Assembly (NCBI GenBank): GCA_028283605.1
Contig: JAPWKH010000014.1
Span: forward strand, 186,001 to 250,000
Source: Arachidicoccus sp.
GTDB lineage: Bacteria > Bacteroidota > Bacteroidia > Chitinophagales > Chitinophagaceae
Direction: 5' to 3'
Length of the DNA: 64,000 nt
This document shows, piece after piece, positions 39,786-50,599 of the stretch; positions within the stretch are counted from its first letter, which is position 1, and every line of letters begins with the position of its first letter. The position numbers and the translations under genes are program-made. Below the pieces are notes generated by a model, which had not been told where the DNA came from, made no database searches, and saw only the letters and a program-made list of their open reading frames with translations.

Positions 39786-42701
39786 TTACTTGCTCAACAA
39801 ACCATCAAATGTAAATGATATATAGTATAATGCGCTTAATGTAGGGCCTGCGGCATATTGAATATACTTATGGTTTAAAAGATCTGTGCCGCCAAGCTTG
39901 ATAACAGCTTTATAAGCGGGAACGCGCAAACTTACCTGTGCATCTATGTTTTGAGCTGCAGGAACCGTTCCGTTTGCCAACGGACTTTGCCATAAGTAAG
40001 AAGTTTGCCAATGCCATACAATATTAAATCCAAGGTTTCTTACCACTTCTCTATTGCCAAAAGACAAATTGGTAGCCCATTTCGGCGTGTTAAAACCGGT
40101 TACAAATACATCTGTATTTTTATTGTTGCTTATGTTGTTATAATTGATATTGCCTGATAAAGTATAGGACCGATAAAAGTTATACGATACACCCAGTGAA
40201 CTTCCATAGCTGTTGTATTTGTTCTTCGCATTGGTATAAACCCTGTATCTCGTTTGCTTTGCCGAATTGGTAGAAAGCATATCCAATACTGCCTGATCGG
40301 TTCCTATTTTTATGGTATTTTTTTCAGGGACATACACATCTACTTGTCCAAGAAAACCATCGTAAACATTGGAATATGCATCGAAATCTATAAACAATTT
40401 ATTCTCCAATAAACTGCTTTTGTAACCAAATTCAAATGAATTGATGTGTTCAGGTTTTGTAGGACTAAGAGCTGTAGGAACCAGCAAATTTTTATTGTTT
40501 AATGCTGCCTGGTTTTGAGTAAGCGTAGGATCTGCATTTACATCTTGATTTACTTTTGTATTGAATTTTGTAATAGAAGACAGCGTATAAGAATTATCCA
40601 AATAACCCAAACCATTCGCTATAAAAGGCAAGCCGCCTACACGGCGCACGCCGCCGTTGTTTACAAAAGATACTGCTTCGAATAAGGATGGAAACCTATA
40701 ACCGTTTTGGAAAGAGATTCTGAAATTGTGATTTTTGGCTAATGTATAAACTGCAGCTACTCTGGGATTAAACTTGGTAGGGAAATATGGATTTCTATCT
40801 ACACGCAACGAAGCAGTTAATTTTAATTTTTCATCCAAAAATGTTTTAGTGCCTTGTATGAAAGCGCCGTATTTTTTATACAAAACATTTTTACCGAAAT
40901 CACTTGAATCAGGCACAACACCATTTACAGATACCGGCAAGTTTCTTACAGAATCGGGACGTGAAAAATCTACGAAGTTATTGCCATCGGGCTTTATTAC
41001 ATATTCTCTGAAATCAGCGCCCACCAATACATCGACCACTTTTACATACCTTGTTAAATCCCATTGTCCGTCTACGTTGTAGGTAGTGCTCATTTGGTGC
41101 AGCCAGGCGCCGCCTGTAGCGGGAGCGTGCGCAGGAACAGGGCTCATATTTGGATTGTCCCAATCGTTTATATGGATAATCGTATTTTTTAAAGCTTTAA
41201 ATGCGGGGGTTCCGGGTTCAACTCTTCCGGCATCTGCAGCTGCGCGAGCCGCTTGGTTTGCGGCAATAATATCAGCGCCATTTTCTAATTGCTGTGCCAA
41301 TGCAGCGCCATATTTTTGACCCCACGCGCTATTGGATAAATGATCTAAATCCAGATTATCTGCCAAAGGTTTTATATTGTATGAGTTGCCTGTATTTTCC
41401 AAAGAAGCATACGCTTTAATATCGAAATCGCGGCCTTTCAATTCAATCTTATGGTTTTGAACATGTGCATTATCCAAACGGATTTTATTACCTCTTTGGA
41501 AAGTTCCGTCCAATCTTCCGTAACGATAAGAATAAGAAAGTTCGGTATTGGGATTGATACGATAATTCAAACTTGCATCTGCTTTGATGTTTGTAGAAAC
41601 AGGGTCAGTTAAGTCTGTCTCCCAATAACCTGTTCTTCTTACGGCAAATTGCTTACTGCGAAATTCCTGAGGAATTAGTGGATCGTTACCCAATTTTACA
41701 GTAACATTATTATTGCTTTCATCGCCGTATTTATTCCATGCGTCCCATGCAGGATTATTTTCGCCGGGCGTAAATTCCGGAAAACCGGGATTGGCTGCTG
41801 TGTTTTGATCATTGCGTGAATAAGAAGCCCAGTCTGTTGCTCTGAAATAGCCAACATTTACTTTGAAAGCGAATTTATTGTTGAATGCTTTCGCGTAGCG
41901 CAATGCAAACTCGCCTAAAGCTTTTGTATTAAATCCTGTTTCTGATATATGATTGATGCCGCCCTTTGCATAAATACTCAAGCCTTGGTATTGAAAAGGA
42001 TTTTTGGTTATGAGATTTGACAATCCGTTAATGGCATTTGCGCCATACAACGCCGAAGCCGCGCCGGGCGTAATTTCTACACTTTCTATGTCCAATTCGG
42101 TAGGCCCGATGGCATTGCCTAACGGCACACCCAATGTGGCGGATTGAATATCTATACCATCGTCCAGTTGTACAAAGCGGAAGTTGTTCGGATTATTAAA
42201 ACCGCGCGTGTTCGGAACCTGAAAAGCTATGCTTGAAGTAATCATTTGCACGCCTTTCACATTCGCCAATCCGCTATAAAAATCCGGAGCGGGAGATTCT
42301 TTCAAGGCTTTCAGGCTTAGTTTTTCAATGGCAACCGGAGATTGCATCAGCTTTTCTTCCTTTCGGCTTGCCGTTACAACTACTTCATTCGCAATATAAG
42401 TTTGCGATTGTAGTTTAACTGAAAGATTATCCGTATAATTTTTAATAGTTATTTCCTGAGGGGTAAAACCTATTGATGAAATCACAATCGTGAACGGAAG
42501 TTTTTGATTGATGACCAAAGAAAATTTTCCTGCTGAATCTGCAATTGTTCCTTTTTTGCCGCCCTTAATATTTATAGATGCATTAGGAATGCCTTCGTTA
42601 TTTTCATTGACTATTTTCCCGCTCAATATAGCAGAGCCATTTAATTGTGCGTGCAACAGTATAGGCAAAATGATGCCCGTAAGCAATATTAGCTTTTTCA
42701 T
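39786..42701 (-). CDS. TonB-dependent outer membrane receptor with carboxypeptidase-like regulatory domain
   Basis: NSDG-like N-domain, plug EVVVTASRKEEKLMQSPVAIEKLS, ITPGAASALYGANAINGLSNLITKNPF; C-terminal beta-barrel. Confidence 0.9.
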   Translation of the reverse strand: MKKLILLTGIILPILLHAQLNGSAILSGKIVNENNEGIPNASINIKGGKKGTIADSAGKFSLVINQKLPFTIVISSIGFTPQEITIKNYTDNLSVKLQSQTYIANEVVVTASRKEEKLMQSPVAIEKLSLKALKESPAPDFYSGLANVKGVQMITSSIAFQVPNTRGFNNPNNFRFVQLDDGIDIQSATLGVPLGNAIGPTELDIESVEITPGAASALYGANAINGLSNLITKNPFQYQGLSIYAKGGINHISETGFNTKALGEFALRYAKAFNNKFAFKVNVGYFRATDWASYSRNDQNTAANPGFPEFTPGENNPAWDAWNKYGDESNNNVTVKLGNDPLIPQEFRSKQFAVRRTGYWETDLTDPVSTNIKADASLNYRINPNTELSYSYRYGRLDGTFQRGNKIRLDNAHVQNHKIELKGRDFDIKAYASLENTGNSYNIKPLADNLDLDHLSNSAWGQKYGAALAQQLENGADIIAANQAARAAADAGRVEPGTPAFKALKNTIIHINDWDNPNMSPVPAHAPATGGAWLHQMSTTYNVDGQWDLTRYVKVVDVLVGADFREYVIKPDGNNFVDFSRPDSVRNLPVSVNGVVPDSSDFGKNVLYKKYGAFIQGTKTFLDEKLKLTASLRVDRNPYFPTKFNPRVAAVYTLAKNHNFRISFQNGYRFPSLFEAVSFVNNGGVRRVGGLPFIANGLGYLDNSYTLSSITKFNTKVNQDVNADPTLTQNQAALNNKNLLVPTALSPTKPEHINSFEFGYKSSLLENKLFIDFDAYSNVYDGFLGQVDVYVPEKNTIKIGTDQAVLDMLSTNSAKQTRYRVYTNAKNKYNSYGSSLGVSYNFYRSYTLSGNINYNNISNNKNTDVFVTGFNTPKWATNLSFGNREVVRNLGFNIVWHWQTSYLWQSPLANGTVPAAQNIDAQVSLRVPAYKAVIKLGGTDLLNHKYIQYAAGPTLSALYYISFTFDGLLSK

Positions 42702-42939
42702 TTTTTGTATAAATTTTTTAAATAAAAACAACCGGGAATTTGTTGCCTGAATTCACTGAATCTGCAACACGGAATTTTTAAATCATCAACATCGGTCGAA
42801 TAAATACAACATTAAATAAGAATATAAATAATTAAATGGTTTAATTAGAATGAGTGCAAAGAAAAGGAAAAAATAAAAGCCTACAAAATTTATAGACTTT
42901 TATTTTATAAAAAAATTAGGAGTTATTATCGCAGATAAT

Positions 42940-43368
42940 TTATTGCACGTCTTTTATAAGATGATGAAACCATACTTCATCTTTCTTATCCGGAACTCCG
43001 TTGTAATTAATGCATAATTCTTCTCCTTTTTTTACCGGCTTCACAGTTGTGATGGTCATTATATCTTCATCATAATCCATCTCATATTCGCAGTTGGCAT
43101 CATAACTGTGATTGTACATGGATATGTAACCAAGCGCCAGAATGGCTTTGCGCTTAGAGTTGCCCCATTCGAAAATATAATTGGTAAGAACAGATTGTTC
43201 GATAATCGCACGGTCTTTTACAGATAATACAATTACCGGCGATATTTCTATAACTGTTCCTTTCGCAATATTTTTGGTTGCAAATACACCTCTTCCTTTT
43301 TGGCCTGCCGGAGCAATAGTTAAGCTGGGTAAAATCATATTATAACGCAATATTTTTGTGATTCGCAA
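42940..43368 (-). CDS. SET-domain protein
   Basis: GRGVFATKNIAKGTVIEISPV ... YNHSYDANCEYEMDYDEDIMTITTVKPVKKGEELCINYNG. Confidence 0.85.
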   Translation of the reverse strand: MRITKILRYNMILPSLTIAPAGQKGRGVFATKNIAKGTVIEISPVIVLSVKDRAIIEQSVLTNYIFEWGNSKRKAILALGYISMYNHSYDANCEYEMDYDEDIMTITTVKPVKKGEELCINYNGVPDKKDEVWFHHLIKDVQ

Positions 43369-43404
43369 ATGTAAGGCAAGAATAATTTAAATCTTTTATT
43401 TATA

Positions 43405-43442
43405 ACAAAAAGAAAGCCTTGCAATTTTTTTGCAAGGCTTTC
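43405..43442 (-). terminator. Rho-independent terminator downstream of pirin
   Basis: 13-bp stem GAAAGCCTTGCAA/TTGCAAGGCTTTC (43412-43424/43430-43442), 5-nt loop, T-tract on minus strand. Confidence 0.8.
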
Positions 43443-43462
43443 CTGAACAGATGAAATGGTTA

Positions 43463-44182
43463 TTACAATTGCATCGGAACTTCTATTAATAATATTTCTG
43501 CGTCCTGTGTTTTTGAAGTGATTGTGATTTTATCGGCATCTTTAATTCCCAAACCATCCCTTTCATTCAGTTCTTCTCCGTTTACATCAAAACTTCCTTT
43601 TACTACGAAAGCATATACGCCATTTCCTTGCTTCTTCAAATTATACACTGTAGAAAAATCTTTATCGAAACTACCGATATGCAGCCATGCATCCTGATGA
43701 ATCCAAACGCCCGCATCATCAGCATTTGGGGATACTATTTGTTGTAGTTTATTATGCCTTTCATTTACATCAAGCGTAATCTGATCATAACGCGGCGTTA
43801 CATTTTTCTTATTCGGAAAAATCCAGATTTGGAAGAGTTTTACAGGTATGTCTTTATTCTTATTATATTCACTATGACGAATGCCTGTACCTGCGCTCAT
43901 AACCTGAATATCGCCATGTTTAATTACGCCTACATTGCCCATGCTGTCACGATGTTCCAAATCGCCCTCCAACGGAATAGTGATGATTTCCATATTATCG
44001 TGCGGATGCATGCCAAAGCCCATACCGCCTGCCACAAAGTCGTCGTTTAACACACGCAATGCACCGAAATGTATTTTTTGTGGGTCATAAAAATTCGCAA
44101 AACTGAAACTATGATAAGTATCAAGCCAGCCATGATCGGCATGGCCTCTTTCATTTGCTTTATGTAATATTGTTATTGCCAT
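43463..44182 (-). CDS. Pirin family protein
   Basis: MAITILHKANERGHADHGWLDTYHSFSFANFYDP, GMHPHDNMEIITIPLEGDLEHRDSMGN; start corrected from the ORF track. Confidence 0.93.
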   Translation of the reverse strand: MAITILHKANERGHADHGWLDTYHSFSFANFYDPQKIHFGALRVLNDDFVAGGMGFGMHPHDNMEIITIPLEGDLEHRDSMGNVGVIKHGDIQVMSAGTGIRHSEYNKNKDIPVKLFQIWIFPNKKNVTPRYDQITLDVNERHNKLQQIVSPNADDAGVWIHQDAWLHIGSFDKDFSTVYNLKKQGNGVYAFVVKGSFDVNGEELNERDGLGIKDADKITITSKTQDAEILLIEVPMQL

Positions 44183-44471
44183 GGTTTGTTTCTCCTTTTT
44201 TGTTTTTACAAAGGTGCAATTTTGAACATGGCTATACAAATAATGTAGATTAAGCGTGAAATAATTACAAATGACTAATAAATTCAACTTGTAAAAGCGC
44301 GTTAATAATACTTGTTAATTGTTATTAATGAATAATTCGTCATATCTTGAACAAGTCATATAAAATATATGCTTGCGAAAAATTACTTTACTGTTTTAAA
44401 AAATATTCAATATAATAAATGGCCTTGATTTTTACTCTTTTTCACAAACGCATCATCTTTAAAACCATTAA

Positions 44472-45518
44472 ATGTCATTTATTAAAAAAGTATTAGACCC
44501 GCCTTCTTATGGCTGGACAGATAATTATGGAAATCTTTACAAGCCATCGAACAAACAAATTATTCAGGAATTTTTCAAAAGAACAAATGTATTTAAGAGC
44601 CGTAAAAACTGGCTGCCGTTTTTCTCATGGATTTCGTTGCTGTGTTTCTTTCCGTTTTTTATTTTCTTCATTATTCATCAAAGTTTGCATTTTAATGCAT
44701 GGCAACTTGTATTTGTATTTTTGTACAGCATGGTGCTGATGGGAACGCACGGCACTATTTGGTATCATCGCTACTGCACGCATGGCGCATATACTTTTCG
44801 AAATAAGTTTTGGAAAGTAGTAACGCAGAATCTTGTTATAAAAATTATTCCCGAAGAAATTTATGTAATCTCTCATCATGTGCATCATGCGGTTTCCGAT
44901 ATGCCCGGCGATCCTTACAATGCTTCCGGTGGATTTCTGTATTGCTTTTTGGCAGACACAAATCATCAGCCGATTGCAAAAAATTTAACAGAAGATGAGT
45001 TTCATAATGTACAAAAACTGATGCGTCATACCGGCGTGAAATCCAACAGCTATAAGGCTTATCTCAAATGGGGTTCATTTGCCAAGCCGTTTTATACTAT
45101 TTTATTTACTTGCCTTAACTGGGTTTTCTGGTACGGCGTTTTTTATCTGATAGGAGGGCATCATTTTGCGATTGCCATTTTTGCCGGTGCTTTTTTATGG
45201 GCGTTGGGTGTGCGAACGTTTAACTATGAAGGCCACGGTAAAGGAAAAGATAAAAGGAGAGAAGGTGTTGATTATAATACGGAAGATATGTCCATCAATC
45301 AAATTTGGCCGGGTTTTGTTGCCGGTGAATGGCATAATAATCATCATCTTTATCCGGGCAGCGCACGTTCCGGATTTTTAAAATATCAGATAGATTTTGC
45401 CTGGTGCTATATCAAAATGATGAATGTCTTTGGCGCCGTAAGTTCTTACCATGATTCCAAAAAACAATTTATAGAAAATTACAGGAAGCCATATCTCAAC
45501 AATAAAGAAAGTGAGTGA
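44472..45518 (+). CDS. Fatty acid desaturase (acyl-CoA desaturase type)
   Basis: Histidine boxes HGTIWYHRYCTHGAY, HHVHHAVSD, EWHNNHHLYPGSARSGF. Confidence 0.88.
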   Translation: MSFIKKVLDPPSYGWTDNYGNLYKPSNKQIIQEFFKRTNVFKSRKNWLPFFSWISLLCFFPFFIFFIIHQSLHFNAWQLVFVFLYSMVLMGTHGTIWYHRYCTHGAYTFRNKFWKVVTQNLVIKIIPEEIYVISHHVHHAVSDMPGDPYNASGGFLYCFLADTNHQPIAKNLTEDEFHNVQKLMRHTGVKSNSYKAYLKWGSFAKPFYTILFTCLNWVFWYGVFYLIGGHHFAIAIFAGAFLWALGVRTFNYEGHGKGKDKRREGVDYNTEDMSINQIWPGFVAGEWHNNHHLYPGSARSGFLKYQIDFAWCYIKMMNVFGAVSSYHDSKKQFIENYRKPYLNNKESE

Positions 45519-45632
45519 TTGAATGATTTTTCTTACTTCTTGCTACATTTCTTCACCTAAATAAAAATGGCGCGTGCAGACTACGTGCCATTGAGGTGGA
45601 ATATAGAATGAGTATAGCTAATCTTTTAAATC

Positions 45633-46439
45633 TTATTTTACAACCCATGCAAGCCTTTGATAAAAAGGTGTTGCGCTTTCTTCGGTTTTTGGTTTGTATT
45701 CTCCCGCAATAATCGGGAAATATATTACGCGCCTCCTGCTTGCCTCGCCTCTTAGCGAAGACTGCGCAACACGATGCCACAACCTTCCGTCGTGAACAGT
45801 TAAATCTCCGGCTTCCGGCAGAATGGCAACTTCATTTTTGTCCGGATTATTATCCAGAAAATATTTTTTCCTGAAGAGAAATTGAAACAAATTTTGTCTG
45901 TGTGTGCCGGGAATAATTCGCAAGCCGCCATTTTCAATGGTTTGCGTATTTAAATGCAGTCCGATGTTGAGCATAGGATTTAATTTTTTGCCCAGAAAAA
46001 TATCGCGCAAGCCATCGGTATGCCAACCCATTTTGGTAAACTTACTATGCTCACTATTGATATAATGGTTGAACACCATGCCGTCTTTTTCGTGCGTGCC
46101 GATACGCGCATCAAATCCTATAAAAAAGCGAAGCGCCTGTATCCTTTCATCGGTAAGGATATTGGCAAGCAATGAAGCATGTTGATTGATGAATGCAAAC
46201 CTTTGTACGATGGGTTTGCCGTCTACATCTTTTCCGTATTTGATAGGAACACCGTTTATTTTTTCCACTCCGTCAGCGAGCCAAGCCCGCTGTACATCTT
46301 CTGAAGCTTTAATGATAGCTTCCACTTCGTGGGTCGCAAGAAAATTCTTGAAATGTATAAACCCTTTTTCTCTGAAAAATTCGTATTGATTTGGAGATAA
46401 CGTGTCTGATAAATGAAAAGTAGGATAAGCATAAGGCAT
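45633..46439 (-). CDS. Phytanoyl-CoA dioxygenase (PhyH) family protein
   Basis: MGWHTDGLRDIFLG ... GGLRIIPGTHRQNLFQFLF ... GDLTVHDGRLWHRVA; start set at MPYAYP. Confidence 0.85.
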   Translation of the reverse strand: MPYAYPTFHLSDTLSPNQYEFFREKGFIHFKNFLATHEVEAIIKASEDVQRAWLADGVEKINGVPIKYGKDVDGKPIVQRFAFINQHASLLANILTDERIQALRFFIGFDARIGTHEKDGMVFNHYINSEHSKFTKMGWHTDGLRDIFLGKKLNPMLNIGLHLNTQTIENGGLRIIPGTHRQNLFQFLFRKKYFLDNNPDKNEVAILPEAGDLTVHDGRLWHRVAQSSLRGEASRRRVIYFPIIAGEYKPKTEESATPFYQRLAWVVK

Positions 46440-46679
46440 AGTGGTCTTCTTTTTTGTACGTTTTTTAATATGTTTTTTTGGATATAGAGGCGCAAGCATT
46501 TGCCCCGGTGATAGTTTGTGTTATTTACAGCAACAGCTTGTCCATAAACACGGACAGGCGTTTCTTGTCAGGAATAATATGGTGTAGTTTAATAGCATTC
46601 TATTAGTCTATCATTTTGGTAGGATAAAAGTATATTAATTATTTTATCTGACAAATTTTTTTCTGTTTATTTTCAAAAA

Positions 46680-47459
46680 TTATTTTTTGTAAAGGCTGGA
46701 GGAGATATATTCTATGAATCGTTTAGGCAATATTGAAGCGCTTTTTGCGGAAAATTTATTCGTAAAGCCGGGTATAATTTCTGCCTTGCCTTTAAGTAAT
46801 CCATCTATGGCAATTTTTGCAACTTCCTCAGGTTGCATTTCAAATTTTTCGGCGGCTTTTGCGATGGCCTGCATTCCTGCGCGTTCAATAAAGCCTGTGG
46901 CAACCGGGCCCGGAGAGCAGCAACTCACTATAATATTTTTTTTCTTTAATTCCAAGCGCAGGCTTCTTGTGAAAACCAATACAAAAGCTTTTGATGCAGC
47001 ATAAAGGCTTAACGTAGGTATTGCCTGATAAGCTGCCGTGCTGGCAATATTTAAAATGTAAGATGGTGTTTGTTGTCTCAAATGCGGAATAAATTTATAC
47101 GCAAGCGCTACAGGAATTTCTACATTTAACTGTAACATATTTTGCTGGTCGGCAAACGGCAAATCTTCAAAGTTTCCCCAAAGCCCGTAACCTGCATTAT
47201 TCACAAGCATATTTATTTGCCAATTATTTTGTAGAGTCCAATCGTATATTTTTTGTACTGCATTTTCTGAGGTAAGATCAATTGCTATAAACTCCGCATC
47301 TACACTGTATTTCGTACTTATATCTTTAGCTATTGTTGATAATTCATTTTCTTTTCGCGCAACTAAAAGTAAATTCCTACCGCGTTTCGCAAGCTCATAA
47401 GCAATGGCTTTTCCAATGCCGCCACTTGCTCCTGTAATTAATGCGTATTTATTATTCAT
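46680..47459 (-). CDS. SDR-family NAD(P)-dependent oxidoreductase
   Basis: ALITGASGGIGKAIAYELAKRG, NNAGYG, YAASKAFVLVFTRSLRLEL. Confidence 0.93.
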   Translation of the reverse strand: MNNKYALITGASGGIGKAIAYELAKRGRNLLLVARKENELSTIAKDISTKYSVDAEFIAIDLTSENAVQKIYDWTLQNNWQINMLVNNAGYGLWGNFEDLPFADQQNMLQLNVEIPVALAYKFIPHLRQQTPSYILNIASTAAYQAIPTLSLYAASKAFVLVFTRSLRLELKKKNIIVSCCSPGPVATGFIERAGMQAIAKAAEKFEMQPEEVAKIAIDGLLKGKAEIIPGFTNKFSAKSASILPKRFIEYISSSLYKK

Positions 47460-47462
47460 AAG

Positions 47463-49007
47463 TTAGTGTTTGGTTTGCAAAAACCTTTCCCTTATCACTT
47501 CCTGCACAGGCACATTTCTTATTTTGCTTTCAAGCCAGCCTTTAATATCAAGATAAAGAAACGAACGTGTTTCCAGCGGATTATTTTCTAATTTTTCCAG
47601 CTCTGTTTTCAGTTTTTTAAATTCTGCCAAAACCTTTGCCGGCGACAGTTTGAACGATTTCTTTAAGAAAGAAAATATGGCTTCTTCCACTATGCTCAGG
47701 TTCTTCATTTTAGCCATGAACCGATACACAGATTTTAGCAGATATTCCAGCAAATCATAATTGCCCAGTTCATAATGCGCTATCAAATGAAGCAGTCGCG
47801 CATAACATTGCAAATCTGTTCTTAAATCAGATTTTTGATGAATGATTTTATGAAGATAATCAATCGCTTTTTCATTATCTCCGCTTCCGAAATACAGGCA
47901 TGCGATTTTGTAATAGAAAACAAGTACGCGGTGCATATCCAAATGCAATTTGTATTCCCTCAGTTTTTCTTCGATGTAAGGAACAATTTTTATTCCTTCG
48001 GAAAACCTTCCTTCCAAAAAATACTTATTTATTTTCGCGGTATATAAATACATAAACACCTGAACGCGAATGTTGGCGCTGCTTTCAGCCAGCTTCGTTT
48101 CGCTGAAGGCTTCAAACTGTTCTAATACTTCGTTGAATTTTTCAAAATTATTGGTATCAAAATGCGCGCTCAATAAGTTATGCAATCCCTTTATGTAAAG
48201 CACAGGTTCTACCTTTTGCATTGCCGGATTTTCCACAAAAACGTTTACCCATTTTTGTGTATAACGGTAATACATCGGCAAGTTTTGTAAAATAAAATTG
48301 TACCACGAATAAGCTTGGTACAAATACATTTTTTCATAAAAAGAGAGTTCCAATCCTTTTACATTCGGCAAGTTGGTTTTAAAGAAAAGTTCTATTGCAG
48401 TAATATCTTTCTCATCGCGAACATGCCCCAGGCGGATATACCATCCGTACAATTCCAATGCTAAATTGGACAATTTATTCTGCAATTCTATATGCCTGTT
48501 TGTATTGTCCACTTCTTCCGAAAGTAGCTCTGCTTTATCGCGCATGCTTCTCGTAATGTGCAACAGCTCAATTTTTTTCTCAAGTTCCAAAGCAAGCAAC
48601 AGGGAAGTATTTTGTTGATGAACGGCCGATATTTGCTTTATCCTTTCTATCGTTTTCAGGCTTTGCATATACAATCCTTTGCTGTAAAGAATACGTGCAT
48701 AAGCCATCCATTCGTTGATCTGCATTTCCACATTCTTATCATCATTCAGCATACGGAGCGATGCCAAAATTTGTTTATACAAATGCGCTTTCATATTAGA
48801 AAGCTGCTGCTTTTTGATAGACCTGTTTCTCTTCAGCAAAATTTCTTCATCATACTCATCCGCCTTATCAATCGCATCAAAAAGCTGCACTATTTTCAAA
48901 TCATCATCGCCCGACATGCGCTTAATAAAGAGCTTAAAATTTCTCTTTTCACTCTTTTCCAAAGATTTTATCAGTTGAAATAATTCGTCCGAACTCTTGT
49001 TGGGCAT
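47463..49007 (-). CDS. Conserved hypothetical protein, helical-repeat-like, 514 aa
   Basis: Long intact ORF, SDELFQLIKSLEKSEKRNFKLF N-terminus, all-helical composition. Confidence 0.7.
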   Translation of the reverse strand: MPNKSSDELFQLIKSLEKSEKRNFKLFIKRMSGDDDLKIVQLFDAIDKADEYDEEILLKRNRSIKKQQLSNMKAHLYKQILASLRMLNDDKNVEMQINEWMAYARILYSKGLYMQSLKTIERIKQISAVHQQNTSLLLALELEKKIELLHITRSMRDKAELLSEEVDNTNRHIELQNKLSNLALELYGWYIRLGHVRDEKDITAIELFFKTNLPNVKGLELSFYEKMYLYQAYSWYNFILQNLPMYYRYTQKWVNVFVENPAMQKVEPVLYIKGLHNLLSAHFDTNNFEKFNEVLEQFEAFSETKLAESSANIRVQVFMYLYTAKINKYFLEGRFSEGIKIVPYIEEKLREYKLHLDMHRVLVFYYKIACLYFGSGDNEKAIDYLHKIIHQKSDLRTDLQCYARLLHLIAHYELGNYDLLEYLLKSVYRFMAKMKNLSIVEEAIFSFLKKSFKLSPAKVLAEFKKLKTELEKLENNPLETRSFLYLDIKGWLESKIRNVPVQEVIRERFLQTKH

Positions 49008-49096
49008 TGTAATTTAAATTTCTTGAAACTATTGCTGCTACTGCATTTCATACAAAACAATTGCCATTTACTGGCGTAAAACACCACCCTTTTTGA

Positions 49097-49128
49097 TTTG
49101 CATTACAACAATATGCAAGATACATTTG
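49097..49128 (+). promoter_or_regulatory. Putative Bacteroidota-type promoter for leuA (TTTG-N20-TACATTTG)
   Basis: TTTG at 49097-49100 and TACATTTG at 49121-49128, 20-nt spacer; consensus TTTG / TAnnTTTG. Confidence 0.6.
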
Positions 49129-49234
49129 AAAGAATAAATAAAACACTCAAATATACTCACAATTGTTTGTATTAATTTAGTGTATTTAAATATCCGCATT
49201 TCAATGAACGATTCATATGTTTCTTTTCTCTTTT

Positions 49235-49345
49235 GGACGCGTCCCTCCGGGTCGGGCTATTCAGGGCTGCGCTTCGCTACGGCGCTCCGTTACACTTCGC
49301 GCTGCTCCTTCGTCGCACCCTTACTATCCCTCGCGCGCTGCCGCA
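49235..49345. repeat. GC-rich intergenic element (candidate REP/MITE-like sequence)
   Basis: About 110-bp GC-rich block GGACGCGTCCCTCCGGGTCGGGCTATTCAGGGCTGCGCTTCGCTACGGCGCTCC...CTATCCCTCGCGCGCTGCC inside AT-rich spacer; no second copy seen in the window. Confidence 0.45.
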
Positions 49346-49420
49346 ATGCTAAGTTCATTAAATATATTATACATTATCCAACAATGAAGTTTTCACCATT
49401 CATTTATTAACTTATACAAT

Positions 49421-50599
49421 ATGTCAGAAGAAAAAATTTATATTTTCGATACTACACTCCGCGATGGCGAACAAGTTCCGGGCTGTAAACTTAATCCAGA
49501 TGAAAAAGTAAAGCTCGCCATTAAGCTCGAAGAGCTTGGCGTAGATATTATCGAAGCAGGATTTCCGATCTCAAGTCCCGGCGATTTTCAATCCGTCGAA
49601 GAAATTTCCAAAGTCGTCAAAAACGCTACTGTTTGCGGACTCACGCGCGCAGTTCCAAAAGACATTGAAGTAGCTGCCGAAGCATTAAAAAAAGCCGTTC
49701 GCCCGCGCATTCATACAGGCATTGGCGCGAGCGACAATCATATTAAATACAAGTTCAATACCACGCGCGAAAACATTATTGAACGCGCAATTGCAGCCGT
49801 AAAATTTGCACGCAACTTTGTTCCCGATGTAGAATTTTATGCGGAAGATGCAGGACGTGCAGATTTAGTTTTTTTGGCACAACTCATCGAAGCCGTAATT
49901 GCCGCAGGCGCAACAGTTGTGAATATTCCTGATACTACAGGTTTTTGTTTGCCGCATCAATACGGAGATAAAATTGCTTATTTAGTAAATAATGTAAAAG
50001 ACATCGACAAAGCCATCATCTCTTGTCATTGTCATAACGATTTGGGCTTGGCAACCGCAAACTCGCTCTCAGGTGCAATTGCAGGTGCAAGACAGATTGA
50101 ATGTACCATCAACGGATTGGGCGAACGCGCAGGAAACACTTCTCTGGAAGAAGTTGCAATGGCAATTAAGAAACATCCGGAAATTGGTTTTAACACAAGC
50201 ATCGATTCTACAAAATTACTTTCATTAAGCAAGCTGGTTTCCGACACAATGCGTATGCCTGTACAACCGAATAAAGCGATTGTTGGCGATAATGCTTTTT
50301 CGCACTCATCCGGCATTCATCAGGATGGATTTTTGAAAGAAGCAACCACTTACGAAATCATCGATCCAATAGAAGTTGGCGCAGATATTTCCAAAATTGT
50401 TTTAACTGCCCGCAGCGGAAGAAGCGCACTGGCATTTCGTTTCCGCAAATTAGGATTTGATTTTACAAGAGATGAAGTAGACGAATTATACGCGCGTTTC
50501 CTTGAAGTAGCTGATGCGAAAAAAGAAGTAGGCGATGAAGATTTGCAGGAGCTTGCGGGAATATTCAATAAGCAATATTCAACAGACAATATTCAATAA
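49421..50599 (+). CDS. leuA: 2-isopropylmalate synthase, short form
   Basis: [54 protein letters not shown]; 392 aa. Confidence 0.93.
   Translation: MSEEKIYIFDTTLRDGEQVPGCKLNPDEKVKLAIKLEELGVDIIEAGFPISSPGDFQSVEEISKVVKNATVCGLTRAVPKDIEVAAEALKKAVRPRIHTGIGASDNHIKYKFNTTRENIIERAIAAVKFARNFVPDVEFYAEDAGRADLVFLAQLIEAVIAAGATVVNIPDTTGFCLPHQYGDKIAYLVNNVKDIDKAIISCHCHNDLGLATANSLSGAIAGARQIECTINGLGERAGNTSLEEVAMAIKKHPEIGFNTSIDSTKLLSLSKLVSDTMRMPVQPNKAIVGDNAFSHSSGIHQDGFLKEATTYEIIDPIEVGADISKIVLTARSGRSALAFRFRKLGFDFTRDEVDELYARFLEVADAKKEVGDEDLQELAGIFNKQYSTDNIQ

Noticed and set aside
49180-49410. 76-aa ORF upstream of leuA as a leader peptide
   Set aside because: It is a translation of the GC-rich element (WTRPSGSGYSGLRFATALRYTSRC...), has no Leu/Ile/Val run, and no terminator/antiterminator pair was seen before leuA.
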